DNA from: Lunularia cruciata
Taxonomy: Eukaryota; Streptophyta; Marchantiopsida; Lunulariales; Lunulariaceae
Length of the DNA stretch: 64,000 nucleotides
NCBI GenBank assembly: GCA_948567375.1
Contig: OX419756.1
Span: 54,822,333-54,886,332, forward strand
Direction of reading: 5' to 3'
Shown here: piece by piece, positions 32,100-45,844 of the stretch
How positions within the stretch are numbered: position 1 is the stretch's first letter
Layout: each line of letters starts with the position of its first letter
Translations under genes and position numbers: made by a program
The notes under the pieces: model-generated
What the model saw: the letters and a program-made list of their open reading frames with translations, nothing else
What the model was told of the DNA's origin: nothing
The model's database searches: none

Positions 32100-35000
32100 G
32101 AAAAGAACCTTGTTAAAAATGCTACTTTGAAAGAGATAGAGCATAAAGCACGTAGCACAATAAATTTGAAAGAGATTCCAAGGAAGGAGTTCAAGTACAA
32201 TGTAACATCTAGTGCTAGCATGGTGGATTCCCAATCATCGTCAATATTGATAAAGATTTAGTAGTTAGAATGCGGATTTTAAGCTCCCTTAAAGTATTGG
32301 ATCTTGTAGTTGATACTTGGGACCTTTTGTTACACAATGGATTAAAATCATTGCATACAAGGTCAAGTCTATTTGTTGATAAGGTATTTTTCACATTTGA
32401 GTGAACCTTGATTTCTATGCTATTGGATGATTATGTGCAACTTGTGAGAACTTCCACTAAACAAACACTCAATTTTTTGCTAAATTACCCTTTTTAGGGT
32501 TTTTAAATGAAAATTATTGTCAAAAAAGGGTTTTTTGTCCTTTTAGAATCATTGACAATAAAGTGTTGGTTGAATTTGCAGCAGAGTGGATGAATGGTAA
32601 GATACAAGGGAGATATATGGCAAGCAATTATGATATGTTTCTTAGCAAAACCTATATAATTACAAACAAAAAATATCCCTAGAACATACACCATGTGAAG
32701 GGGTGGCTATTTAGCAATTTTGATAACTAAAATTGCAGAAGTCCAAACTGAGTAAGCCTTTTCAAGACTTGGTAATTCACACTTATGATTATGCAGGGTC
32801 AACTCCTAATAGCAAGATATTTCTAACAAAAGTTGAAGAAGACTAGAAGTGATTAAACATAATTATAGAAACACAATGTACAATGCAAATCACACAATCA
32901 AGGCAAGATGAAGGAAAGGTAGACAATACTAGACATATGGAGATTAAAGCAAAATTTCAGGGTAAGCTTATACCATTAACATATACCATGTTGCAAGCTT
33001 TTCTACAGATTTAAATATTGTTAGAGAAGTTGGTTGACGAAGTTGATGGGAAATACATTAAATACCTAGGATGAGTTGGTGAGCAGATTGCAAAAAGGTA
33101 TTGTATTTGCTATGATGATCGGAGATCCAATTCAAGTTATAGTACTTGCTAATAAAGATCAATAACCTCCTCAATTGGCTCTTGAGATTAATTTGAGAAA
33201 CTTGGACACACTAATCATGAAGGAAAAAAAAGAATTAGATGTGGCAAATGAAAAAAATGAAAACCTTGAGTTAAAGAAGGAAAAAAAAAGTCAAAGAATA
33301 AGAAGCTTGCTTTGGGATTTGACTACCATCAACAAAATGGAAATGAGATACTATGAGGAAAGTATGTTTCTATCAAAGATGAAAAAGAAGTTTCATGGCC
33401 CAATTTGAATGTGAGTTCAAATAGCTAGAAGCTAAATGACCAAAGATTGCAACTTTGATAATAATTTCTAAAAATCACACCTTTTTGTTCTAATTTTTTC
33501 ATTAGTTTGTTCTAAATTTTCCAAAAATAAGAAACACTCAAAAGTGTCAAATTTGGTATGCATGTTTTGGATTTTGCAAGATATAGTTGTAAATATTCAT
33601 ATGAATTATTACCACATATACCAATACAAATATTATAGCTATTTCTTCTCAAGGTCTAATTAATGATGTTGGAAGCTTGAATACAACACACCAAATTGAT
33701 ACACAAATTGCTAGGCAAATGAAATATGGAATAAATTTGAGATATGTAATATGCTACTTAGCTCTTGTGAATCAAGAACCAATAAGCAAATTGAATAAGA
33801 CAAGGGATAAACATATGATTAATGAGAGTGAGTTTATTATACATGGTAGAGTATACGTCCAATCCAAGTAGCTTGAGAGGTATAGCAAGTACCATGGTAT
33901 CTTTGTTGCCTTGGTCATGAAATTTCACTTTAAATTTCATATTTCTTTACAAAGATATAGAGACTTCAACACACTTAAATGTATGTATGCTCTATTAGAG
34001 AATGTACTTTGTTAGTGTAAGTGATTAAAAGATACTATTTCTATAGAGTTTAATCGAGCCTCTATATTTGCTATAGTCATCTATAGTTTATTATAGCCAA
34101 GGTAGAGGTGGTATTATTTTAGAGGAGTTTAAAGGAGCAAGCAACACCACTTAAGGTCTTAGTGTATTTAATTTATATTGTTCTTAAATATTTACCTTTT
34201 AAGGAATAGTTTCAAACTCTTGGGTTCACAGCCTTTTGGGTGTGGATTTTTCTATAGGGTAAAGTTAGCACATATGAAGGAACCCTTAACTTGATTATTT
34301 TGTCAAGATAAGACTCATATTATTGGAGATTATTACTATTGAATCTAATATTTTTTAAAACTTTAATATAAAATTTAACTAGTAACTTTTATTAATCCAA
34401 TAATAAATATTTTTTGTGTAGGAATTGTATAAGTATATAAACAAGGGATGAGGAGATTTTTATTATCCTTTTATTTGCAATTATTCCTCTCTCATTGAGC
34501 TCTACAATGAGCAATTTCTTGAGTCTAAGAGGTCCCTTGAAATTTCAGCCTTGGAATTTAGTTCATTGCCTTCCTAGAGCATGGTGAATTACCTTAATCA
34601 TATGGTTCCTCTTGAGTGAGAGGTAGATTAGCATACAAGATAAGGAGACACTTAGTAAGGTGTTTGTATAACCAAATGTTTGGGACAAAGAAAAAAAAAA
34701 CCTTTACTTATTTCCACTATAAGGATATTTGAGATAGAGAGGTTTAAAATGAATTTAGCTTTTCTTTGTTTTTTTCAATAAAATAGCACTTTTAGTAATA
34801 ATATTGATTGTAATTGGAGATCTAATTGAGGTTAACCATTGTAGTGTGGTTATTTCCTATGATGCACTATATGTTTCTCAATGATAAAGTCTTACTAAGA
34901 TTTAGTTTAGGTTGTATAGAGAGGTTCTAAAGCAACATGTTTGAGTTCATGTTATTGCTATCTATAAGCATATAAAGGTGTTGATTTGTGCTAGAATGCA

Positions 35001-38000
35001 ATCATATCTTATAGCTCATAAGAGTTCATGCATTCATTTACCTCTTGATCATAAAGATGCATATATTCCTTTAGTCACTTATGAAGGTATCCAAAAAATA
35101 ATCCTTGAGAGCACCTATGATTTTATTAGCCATATCAAGCTATCTTATATATGTGGTATATTATATTTTCCCCTTAAAATATCTCAATGCTTGAGATATT
35201 TTTGATAAAAAATAGAATTATTAGACTACTTGACATGCGTATATGTATAAGAATTTTTTTCACATTTATAACCTTAAAGTAAAGACCTTGTAATAAGAAA
35301 ATTTTGGATGTCTAGATAAGGTCCAAACATAAAGATAGAGGATCCTTCTCTAGGAAAATTACACAAAAGTACAACTATGAAATAATCTTGTTCTAAGCAT
35401 AAGTATACACATATTCATATGGTACTTAGGATTGATATTTAAATTTATGACAAGGTGGTGCAAGAAAAGTTATTTAGTATTTTTTTAATAATGTATCATT
35501 ATAAATTGAGTAAGAGGGGACAGTTTAGTCTACTTGATGAGCTTTATGGAGGGAAGAATATTCTTATTACTCATGTCTATAGTTTACGGTCTACTTAATA
35601 AATATTAGTATCATGGTTTTCAAGAAAGACTTGCTCCGCATAACAACTTGAGTTTACCTTTTGCAAGATTATGAACTCTTGCTAGAAAAAACTAGACATG
35701 AAGCTGAAGAATTAAATGTGGCTTGTGTACAAAGCTTACATATATCTATCTACCAAGTGCAAGGTGTGATAAATCTAGACAATTGGTACAAATACACAGA
35801 TGATGATAACAATCCTTATGAGGCCAACAATGAACAACTTCATTCTAAGAAACAAGATTATAATCCTACAAGACAAAACATGGTGAATTTTGATTACTTG
35901 CCAATAAGGTCTATTTAAGAGGCCTTTTTTAAGTAGAAAATTTTGATACAATTTGCTTGCTTTAAGGTGGTATAAAAACAAGTAGATGAATGAAGCTAAG
36001 AATCATAAACTTGAATATATTCACCAGTTTTTTCATAGGGCTAAACTCTGAGAGCTTATGACTTCTAGAGTCCAAACATGTCATGAGGGCCACCTACTTT
36101 TTATTAAAAATAATTTTGCAAGGTTTATATATTATGACAAACAAGGTGTATAAGCTAGCATACCAATTGAACTTCTATAGCAAAACACAAGAATACTTGT
36201 TCAGTTGTATTAAGGGCTCTTGTGAAAACTTCAAAAACTTATAAAGATAATAATAATACTAGACTCACCTACAAATATCTATACGCAAAAGCAAAGGTCT
36301 TGTGTTCACCAAATTTAGCTTAATCCATACTTGCTACTTGTGAATGTTCAAGTTAGCCTTTCAATGTGCAATTGATGGGGCTTTGGTATAAGTTCAAGAT
36401 GAAACCAAAGCATAAATTTTTTTTTGGATAATGAAGATGGTGTTCATGAATGCAAGCAAGATGCTTGCTGTCAAACTAATCCATATGCTTTTTGTATCAA
36501 CATCTTCAAGTTGATTTAGAAACAAAAGAAGGATGCAAACATATTGGAAGGATTCATGAACTTATGTATCAAGATCTTCATGACTTATTTATTTGTAAAG
36601 GGCATTTAACTTCTATAAATTTCTCTAAATGATTCAAGCATAAAATGAATTGTTAGTGAACTCTTATTAGTGTAAGAGCTATTGAGCTAGTAAGACAACT
36701 GATCATCCACTTTAGTGCAAAGTATGGATGCTTGTTCAAAGGATACAATGGATGTAGATGCTTGTGACACCCAATGTGAAAGGTGTGGTGTAACAAACCA
36801 TGAGAAATACTACTAGGAAAAAATTAGATCCCTACAATATTATTGTGCATAACACAAAATGAAGGAGAGAATATCTTTAGATATGTTGAACTAAGGAAGA
36901 AATCTTGACCACATATCTTTACACGGGTGTTAATGTAATCTTGACTATATATCATGCACACAGTCTATTTGATTATGGGATGGATTTTTAATGGTAAAAT
37001 ATTTCAATGATGAATATATTGGGCAGCTAGAGAAGAAGCCACATTCACAATTTAAGCCATTATTTCAAGAAAGTATTACTAAAAGATCACGCTTAGGAGT
37101 AAGTGGCATAGACTACCTCCAGTAGTTTATGTAGCAAAGAATGGGAAGCATAAGCCCAAGTTCAAACTATCCTTCTCCAAAGAAAAAGAATAGCAATTGA
37201 CAATTATGTATTATCCAGCTCTTCTTCTTGAAGGCTTGGAATTTTTTGAAAAAACATATTATAGGTGATATTGAGCAATCATTCTCCATATATGTAGACT
37301 ATTCTTTGTAACTCTTACAAGGATAGGGTGGACTAGGGACATATTGAAGAATGCATGTATCTGTTGCTAAGTAATGCAAGTATTGAGAGCCAAGCACAAT
37401 GGACCTACTTCATCAATTTTGGAACATGTGCTAGGTATATGTATGCCACCTATGTTAATGTCCTAAATTCTAGAATTTTATTACTTCTATATATCTCTTC
37501 TTCTTTTGTTGCTTTCCTCTCCTTTTGGACCTTTATTGAGGATTTTAAGCTCATATTTGGGTAAGATCCACACAATCTACCATGTTACCTTTCCTAAAAA
37601 ATTTGCACAAAATGCATATGCTAATCTATTTGCAAGGACATTATTATATGGAATGGAAAGATCTTTGAAGACATAGAGCTCCATAATTCTAATGATATAA
37701 ATTGGACTTATAGATTTGAAAGGTTAGTGAGTATGTTTACACCTAATCAGCTTTCATTTGAGATATTGTACATCAAGTTCTATTGTTGACAACTATTCTC
37801 AATGTGCTACACTCCAAAAAATATGGATGGAGATGGTTTCTATGGAGGATATAAACTGTATAAAAGTTGGAATGCCTCTTTATCCATGAAAACTACATGT
37901 TGGATATACCTTGTAATGCTTTTTTCTTGTCCTCTTTGGTATGAAAGATCAATAGTTGTAGTAGAAAATTACAAGCAATACATGACACATGAAGGTCATT

Positions 38001-39699
38001 ATATGTTCTTGATATGAGATATGCTGGAAATCCTTGTGTTCAAGCATCCCTTAGAGGAATTTTAGTCCAGAATAATATTAAGAAGAATTAGGAAGACATG
38101 ACTCCAAAATATAGATTCTTGGATTATCTTATACTTTTCTAGAGTGAAAGCATGCTACAAGATGGAAATGTATGTGGTATCGATCCAAATATTCAACCAA
38201 TGAACGGTGTTGTGGTCTCAACCAAAATTTAATAAGTGGATGATCTAGTGGTACTAGCAAAAAATGATCCAATTTTTGAGAAACCATGGACATGCAAGAT
38301 AGAACAATTTCTTACATGGTTTGGTGGACATTATCTATTATTCTTCACATGGGCTTGGAAAAAAATATGATAGAAGTGCTGTTACAATTGAGGTGAAGAA
38401 CACAATAGGAATGAGTGTTGTTGTCAAATAGCTAGCTCAATACCCAAGAATACAAGTTTGCCCAATGAAATCATTATCTCATTAGGCACATTCAACTAAA
38501 ATTAAACACAACAATGTAATACATTGTGACGTCTGAGTGCATTGATGTGGACTCTATCAAATAGAATCACCTTCTAAAACCAAGAAGGCCAGAATGTTGT
38601 CCACCTTGGATTGAGATAGGTGATGTTGTTCTACCAAAACCAAAACTTAGAGAACTAGCAAAGTGTACCATTTTGTTTGGCTCTAGTAACAAATGCGTTA
38701 CCTTACTTAGAACCTTGGAATAAATGTTATAACTCCATGACCATTTGGGATCAAAAGGTATAATCAGAGTGGATGAATCCTTTTCTACAAGTTAGACAGT
38801 CCATGCCGTCAGTTTTGAGATAGAATATAGAGTCATGCTTGAGACTACTCAGTTCAAAAATAAATGAGGTAGTATTGTGTTGGGTGTTAATATTGGTGCA
38901 ATGAAGACACTCAATGGATACTAAATGATTTTTCAAGGACAAAGTGGCAAAGGATCTAGACATACGGTCCCGTTACTTTCCGAGTGGGTTGCAAATTTTA
39001 AATGGTTCAAGGAAGCAAACTTGGTGGAAAATGACATTCAAGCTCCAAATATACATGGTTTCATTACTCATGCAGCTTGAACATCATAGGCAAAAAGGTT
39101 TGTTCTTAACCCTTTGTTTGCTTATCCTGATTTAAATTATTGTGCAATTGGTTTCTGAACTCACTTGATGTACTTTACCTAGTTACAAGTCTGCCCTGGT
39201 ACAATCCCTAAACTTGAACTTTAACATTGATCATAACTGGTTTCATTGGTGTTTCTAAGGAAAACGGCAGTCATGGCATAAATGAATCCATATCAATTAT
39301 CAACATTTAGGGGGGCATAATCCTTGAGAGGGTAGTATAGCTCCTCCCATCTCCCTATCTTAATATATAAACCAAGCTAGACATAAGCTATATCTATGTG
39401 ACATGGAAGAGGCCAGATCATATACTATATATAAGCACATGTAAATACTATTGATACTTTATTTCAAACTTCATTACTTCAACACCTTGTATGTCTATCT
39501 TGCTGTTTACACTCCATTGTATAACATCTTGTGTGTCTATCTTGCTCTTTTCAATGTGAAGCTCACTTTCGTTGAATTCAATAAAAATAGATCAATTTCT
39601 ATTTGTGTAAAGTACATGTTAGTAGTATACACGGACTGACAATAAGAACTCATAGATGATAGATATGCTCATGAAGTACTTTACCTCTGAATACTAAGC
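32100..39699. other. AT-rich gene desert
   Basis: No recognisable gene. Frames at 33175-33408 (Lys/Glu-rich, coiled-coil-like composition), 33677-33871, 34978-35205, 35661-35918 and 37802-38017 show no family signature. 34380-34510 has a TATA-like TATATAAACAAGGG and could be part of a solo LTR, unproven. 35300-35440 holds one copy of the second repeat family. 39310-39420 begins with a G-rich purine tract (AGGGGGGCA), as found before a 3' LTR, but no partner LTR was found. Confidence 0.4.
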
Positions 39700-40620
39700 G
39701 TAGATGTTCATAGGAGATCCAAATATGAATGCAATTGTCTCTCTTACGCCATTTTACCTTTTTTCTCCTCTCCCTTGTACGACTTGATGGGGTCTTCCCA
39801 TCCTTCATTTTTTCTACGCGGTCGTCCTTCTCACTTCTTACGCCTTAAAGCAGTTAATAAATATATCTCATTAGTTTTTCCTCTTGGCAAACTAACAGAG
39901 GAATGTACTGATGTCATTATAAGCTTTGTACAAATTTACACTTGTCCTCCTTCTAGGCCAATACACATTAAGATAACTTAATAAATAAATATCATTCACC
40001 CTTCTTCCAGGCAAAACTGTTCAAAAACTGGACCCGGAGCTTTTTTGGAATGGTTGGGTCTGAATGTCCATGTAGAGTCTAGACTTGAATAAAATTGGCC
40101 TCTTCGGATTTCGAGATAGAAGGATCCAGACCACTTGTTTAGTTTAGGTCTTGACCTTATGACATGAGGTATGGAGTCTATATATTTACAAAGGTTTGGA
40201 CCACATAGAAAAGGTATCAGAATTGTATGATTATAATCAAGACCTCTTCTACAACATCGAGACCTCAACAACAACAAGCTCTCCAAAGGGCCCAAACTCT
40301 AGAAGGCTCTGGTTCGGACTATAAAAGTACTAAGGTCCAGACTGAGTAATGATGGTCCAAACCTTGGTAGGTAAAAGAGTCCGGAGCCATAAATTTTTGA
40401 GAGGTCTTGACTTCTATTATTAACTTGAGATTTGGACTTGTAATGAGGGACTTGGATTATGCCTAGACTAGAAAAGGGTCTAGAGATATCTCTTGTATTT
40501 TGAAGTGTCTAGAGCTTCAAAGAAAAGGTGAGGATATTGAGATTCTCAGTGTTCAAGTTTAGACCGCAAATGAGGTCCGGACTTGTTTTGGGGAAAGATC
40601 TAAACATCTGGATTAATTTT
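39700..40620. repeat. Array of degenerate GGTCTAGAC/GGTCCGGAC motifs (second repeat family)
   Basis: Begins with AGATCCAAATATGAATGCAA and TCTGAATGTCCATGTAGAGTCTAGACTTG, as in the family at 23 kb. It continues as a run of near-palindromic variants: GATCCAGACC, GGTTTGGACC, GGTTCGGACT, GGTCCAGACT, GGTCCAAACC, GAGTCCGGAG, ATTTGGACTT, GGTCTAGAG, GGTCCGGACTTG, roughly every 20-60 bp. Confidence 0.55.
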
Positions 40621-41118
40621 TTTAAATTGTTTTTAGCCCAATCTTCTTGAAGTGACTAAGTTTGATTAGAGTTTGAATTGATATAACGAGTGTATTTTGA
40701 CAAGGCAAAAAGTAAAAGGACCTTCATTTCCAAATTATCCATTTTATTACATTTCTTCCAGATTAATATATCAGGATTGCACAATGCAAGGTGCAATTCA
40801 TAAGAAATAGCCGCATTTCACCTCCGTACATCCTTTACCCAGTGCTAGTTGAAATAATTAAAGATGAATGTGTGAATCTTCTGGCTATAGATGTAGGAAA
40901 TTATAAATTAAACACTTCAGTAAATGAGAAGTTGAGGTAGTTCACATCGCACTAAATGAACACAAGTTGAATTTCCATGCACAACACTCCCCTTGGTATT
41001 CATTCCCACTCCAAGAAAGCATTCTCACTGGAGCAGATTATGTTTCAAAAGCTCTGCAAAGCTAATACACACACTACTTCAATGGCTAAACGTAAGAGTG
41101 GCATATAGTGTCCACAAC

Positions 41119-41144
41119 ACAGACAGACAGACAGACAGACAGAC
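41119..41144. repeat. (ACAG)n microsatellite
   Basis: About six uninterrupted ACAG units. Confidence 0.95.
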
Positions 41145-42438
41145 ATATAATGTTACCATTGAAGGTATCATGAATGAAACCCGGTCCGATTACATGGCCA
41201 GCTGCAATGGCAAATACTGTATATCAAATGCAAGACGGACGATATTGATGCCACTTCATGTTCATTCTATGCGGAACTCCAAATGCAAAAGGTTCTCACA
41301 ACATCTCTCGAGCTGACAAGCCCTTGCTTGATGCTGAACTCCACATCAGCATTATTGGTTTGGATTTTTCCTTCCTAGCAGATTCGAATATAGCATCGAG
41401 TGTCCTATTGAGTGGGAACGTGCCCGGAGCATTTCCAAATCCAGCTCAGTTTTGTCTCAGTTGATCGCGTGCCTTCTTGTCAACGGCAGCACCCACATCC
41501 TCAGGATGAATGTGTCCAAATTCCCCGAATGATCAAAGAGGATTATGGGCTAGAGAATCAAGTTCATACTTGGGGTGTTAGTGATTAGAAAGAACATTAT
41601 AAATAGTCAGACGGCGTCAAAGATGAGAAACAGCATGGATTTGAAGCTCCTAAGCAGGCCCAAGGGGAGATGAGATGTAAGATCAGTGCATGACCACAGT
41701 TCTCTCCACAATTTGCGAAGGGCAGGATTCTACCGGCACAATTCTGCGGGTTGCAACGGTAGGAATTCTCTCCATGATCAATATTCGGGCAATTCGATTC
41801 CTTTCTACTGATCAAACCTTGAGATTTCATATTGAGTTCCTGTCACCTTCGAGAAATTCATAAAGAGGTCCGAGGGTGCTGTTACCTCTAGCAATATTAC
41901 TGACATGCATGTTGCAGTGAGGATATCCTAGATATAATGCTCTCATTCTTGCTCTTTTGTGCCAAATATTATTTACGAGATAAGATTGAGCTGCAATGTT
42001 CCTGGTAGAGTTGTATCGTGCGAATGAAATGCATTCTTGCTCCTCCGTACCAATCAGTTTTAATTTTACGGAGACCAAATTGACCTGCAGTGTGCTTGAT
42101 AGAGTTGGGAACGTCCATTCTTGCTTTCTTGTACCACTTAGTACTTGAAATAGAGGAGATTGTGCTTTATAATTAGTAAGTGTGCTTGGTAAATTCAGTA
42201 GGCGTTGAATTCAGACTCAGTCAAGATGATGTGTATATCAGGAAGTGACTCTTTATGTGTTTGGCTTGCTTAGCTTCTGGACACGCTGTTTCGACTTTTA
42301 AGCTTGAGCTCTGGTGTGAATTCGTAGATCTGTAGTTATAGCAAGCACGAGTGGTTGATTAGACCCTTTTCAGATTGCGTACCATCCATGCCACTAAGTC
42401 ATGACAGAAAGATCCGGACCAATCATGTCCCTTTTTAG
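41145..42438 (+). promoter_or_regulatory. 5' region of the P450 gene with three diverged repeats of about 90 bp
   Basis: TTGCAGTG...TCATTCTTGCTCTTTTGTGCCA (41912), CTGCAATG...GCATTCTTGCTCCTCCGTACCA (41992) and CTGCAGTG...CCATTCTTGCTTTCTTGTACCA (42089) form three successive copies. Base composition is less AT-rich than the desert to the left. The sequence CCTTTTTAG immediately before the ATG could be the acceptor of a 5' UTR intron, so the true promoter may be further upstream. Confidence 0.5.
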
Positions 42439-45400
42439 ATGGAGCAGTATATGCACTCGGGACTCATGGAGCAGTTTAATGCATCGCTGGAAGCCTTTGA
42501 GACAAAAGCAATAAGTTTGTTAACTAGTTTGAAACTAGTACGTGCTGGAGACGGTCTGAAGATATCCAACATGGATATTCCAAATTTGACGACTTTTCTT
42601 ACTGCCATTGCCCTGGGATGGTTCATTTTCTCTCGAGTCTACAAAGAGAAGAAGAATTTGCCTCCAGGTATGCATCTGATTCACAGTTCATTCGCTCTTT
42701 CTGTACGTGGAAGTGTTTAGTGAAGTACGTTCACCATCTCATATTGTGTTGGATTATTTGGGAGTATAATGTTTCCTGAGCAATGGTCTGCTGAGGAAAC
42801 CGATTACGGTGTTTGATCCGTGGATGTGCATGAAAAACGATATTTGGTATGTACCGAAGCATAGGTAATCATAATATCTAGATCATAAAGAGTAATGGTT
42901 TAACTAACTCGCAAGGTGCGTGAATATCCATCGGTTTATGATGGTCTTCATGTGTGCCGTGCATGTGCTCTTGTACAGTCAAGAGAGAGACAATGCGCTG
43001 TGAGTTTCTTTCTTCAAGTCTCATCTGAGTCTTCGCGGATTGTTCTCCTTTGGTTTGCTCTCTGGATTGTAGCTCTTCCTGGGGGTCTTCCAATAATTGG
43101 CCACATCCGACTGCTGAGAGAAGTTAAGATTGAGCCTCAGCGCACTTATACAGCGTGGGCAGAGAAGTATGGCCCCATCTACCGGTACAAAGCGGGAGCC
43201 AGGAATGTAGTCGTTGTTAGTTCGGCGGCACTTGCCAAAGAAGTAAGAACAAATTTCACCAAGAAATCCATTCGTCTAATATCTAGCTGACCCTTACTCC
43301 GCAGATCACACTCGGGCTGACAAATGGAGTGCAGGTCTGTGAAGTACGGGTCCTCTACTAACCTAAGCTTTAGATTCATGTAATGAATCGTGAGGGATTG
43401 TATGGTTTTGCATCTGAAATTAATGACGTGAAGCTGACAGCTTGGTTTCTCTTCGTTCCAGTAAGTTCTAAACATCAGAAAAAGACGTCTTAGAATTCTG
43501 AAGTACATCTTGATTTTGATGCCATGTTGCTCGGCTTACCTTACCGATCATGAGTGCGAGGAGATAGCACTGGCAAGTGTGCGATTTTGGGCTCGTATTT
43601 TCACGTCTTTCACATATAGGGAGGCGGTTTATCATGCTTAGCTGTATACCATAATCATAATTAATTCTCTCACCGTTGCTAATGTAGGTTCTGGTCACAA
43701 AATATGATTCAATTTCCAAGCGGCAATTGCCAACTGCTTTCCAAGTTCTCTCTTCGGACAAGGTTATGGTTTCCATGTCCGATTACGGTAATGAACATCG
43801 CTTGCTCAAGAAGGTGATGGTTGGCCAGCTCACGGGGTCAAATCCTCAGGTACAGAATTCAAATCTCTACAATTTCCTCATAAAAATCTTGAGTGTTGTC
43901 TCGAATGTGGCTTGACGTAGTGTGCTGGCGACACGAGCTCTGGGTCTATATAGGGGTAAATCACAAGAGGCTCTTCTGTTGGATTGCAGAAAGCAAACAG
44001 GGCAATCCGAGTGGAAACAATCAGCGGCATGGTAAATAGAATGCGTAAAGGAATGCCTGTAGAGGGCGCTGACATAGCTATGCGCAAATTACTGCAAGAC
44101 ACGCTAGTTCCCTACGCGATGCGGCAGGTACTATCTATGTAGCTAGCTTAACTTCTTCTCCAGTTTTTCTCTCGTTTTTGTTTTGTCGATGGCCAGCTTT
44201 TTAACTAAGAACCAGAAGCTGGATTTCTCCACGAACGACATGGTCTTGATGATGGTCTCTACGTCGCTCTTTTCCTGACAGTCGATATCATGTCATTGAC
44301 ATATTATACGTACTGTTTGGGTATGTGTCGAAAACAGGTACTTGGATTTGGCCCCGAAGAGGCTGATCTTCCAGGACTTGGCGAAATTTCCGTACCCCTG
44401 ATCGTCAAAACTTTAATCACTGATGCAATAAGTACCGTCATGCTTACGGATTGGAGAAATATGTGGCCAATGTTCAGCTGGGTTCCCAACAACAGCATGA
44501 AGAGGAAGTTAGACCTTATAATAGTGCGGAAAGACACGATGATACAGGGGCTGCTAAACATCTGCAAGGAAAAGGTAAGGCATTCCCCGTGTTCATGAGA
44601 GTTGTCTACCCTATATCAAGCAAACAAACTTGCATTAATGGGAGAAACCCCTCATCCTTAGTCACCAAATTTTCTGCTACAGGGGCCGACACCGGGATGC
44701 TTGGCCGAGTATCTGTTGTCAGATGCAGCCAAAGACCTCACAGAAAAACAAGTCCGTCAGCTAGCATGGGAATCCATTATTACAAGTGTGGACACCTCTG
44801 TAGTTACTAGCGAGTGGATTATGTGTGAATTGGCAACTCATCCACATATTCAGGTGAGTCTTCTATGTGAATTCCCATGTAGTCGATCGCGTTGGATCTT
44901 CAGTGTTTCAAGTGACTCGAATCAGTTGTGTATCAAGTTAGACCAATGCTATATTTCAAAAGCTGAAGCTCTATTCATAATCAAACGGATAGGGAACTGT
45001 TCACCTCCTATTGACTATCGGACAACTCTGTGATTGGTTTGGCAGCAACGTCTCTATAATGAGATCATCAACGAGGTGGGAGATAGGATAATGAATGAAG
45101 ATGACTTGCCGAATTTGCCTTTGCTTGATGCCGTCTTCAAGGAGACCTTGAGAAGACACTGTCCAGTTTCAACATTGCCTGCTCGCTTGGTCGAAACGGA
45201 CATAACCCTCGGTGGATATGATATCCCAAAGGGTTGGGATGTGAGTATCCATGTCATTGCCAGTGCAAATGTGGATCAAGTTTTCTTTAATTTACTGTAA
45301 CAATTGTTATGACATTTCTTCGACTAGAGGAGATATGTGGTTGATTGTTGGACAGTATATTACTCTGGAAGCTTGATTTAACTTGACCTATAGCTAGATT

Positions 45401-45844
45401 ATTGTTTGAACGTTAACACTGGAAGCTTTGAAGGTGTAATTGGATTCTTTCCAGCTAGATGCATGAAGTACTAGTTTGACCTAAAATCCTATTTCATTTC
45501 AGGTTGTCGTAAACCAGTGGGGGATTGGGATGAATAAGAAAGTGTGGTCTGACCCAGAATGTTGGGACCCCGATCGCTGTCTGGGAGACCGGGACATCGA
45601 TCTAGGTATAAAGGATTTTCGAATCACACCTTTTGGTGGAGGGAAACGCCTTTGTGTTGGGAACGCTCAAGCCACAACTATAATTTCAATCCTTATTGGA
45701 ACCCTGGTCCAGCAGTTTGAGTGGGCAAGTACCAGAAGCACGACTGCGGATGATTCCATGGACGTCAACAAACTGACCTCACATAGGGCCACTCCGCTGC
45801 ATGTTTTTGCAAAATCCCGGATTCATGCGAAGGAGAGTGCCTAA
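42439..45844 (+). CDS. KO: Cytochrome P450, CYP701 / ent-kaurene oxidase type (8 exons)
   Basis: Ent-kaurene oxidase converts ent-kaurene to ent-kaurenoic acid, the entry step of gibberellin-type diterpenoids, at plastid envelope/ER membranes. Exons: 42439-42667, 43073-43242, 43688-43849, 43990-44127, 44338-44574, 44683-44853, 45046-45240, 45503-45844 (TAA). All introns are GT-AG and the frame is unbroken, 547 residues (family usually about 510-550). A membrane segment lies at residues ~48-68, then a proline-rich hinge (LPPALPGGLPIIGH). The I-helix has SVDTSVVTSEW (Asp 349), the K-helix ETLRR (Glu 402, Arg 405), then WDPDR in the PERF position, and heme-binding FGGGKRLCVG with Cys 485. WAEKYGPIY, DKVMVSMSDYG and VPLIVKTLITDAISTVMLTDWRN-type text fit CYP701. 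The first ATG precedes the membrane segment; an internal Met at residue 10 is possible. Exact subfamily and substrate are inferred. Confidence 0.9.

Noticed and set aside
39310-39640. Solo LTR after a G-rich purine tract
   Set aside because: No second copy in the window and no clear TG...CA limits with TSD.
42916-43290. 124-codon frame as a separate protein
   Set aside because: It reads through intron 1 of the P450 gene into exon 2; the spliced model explains the conserved part.
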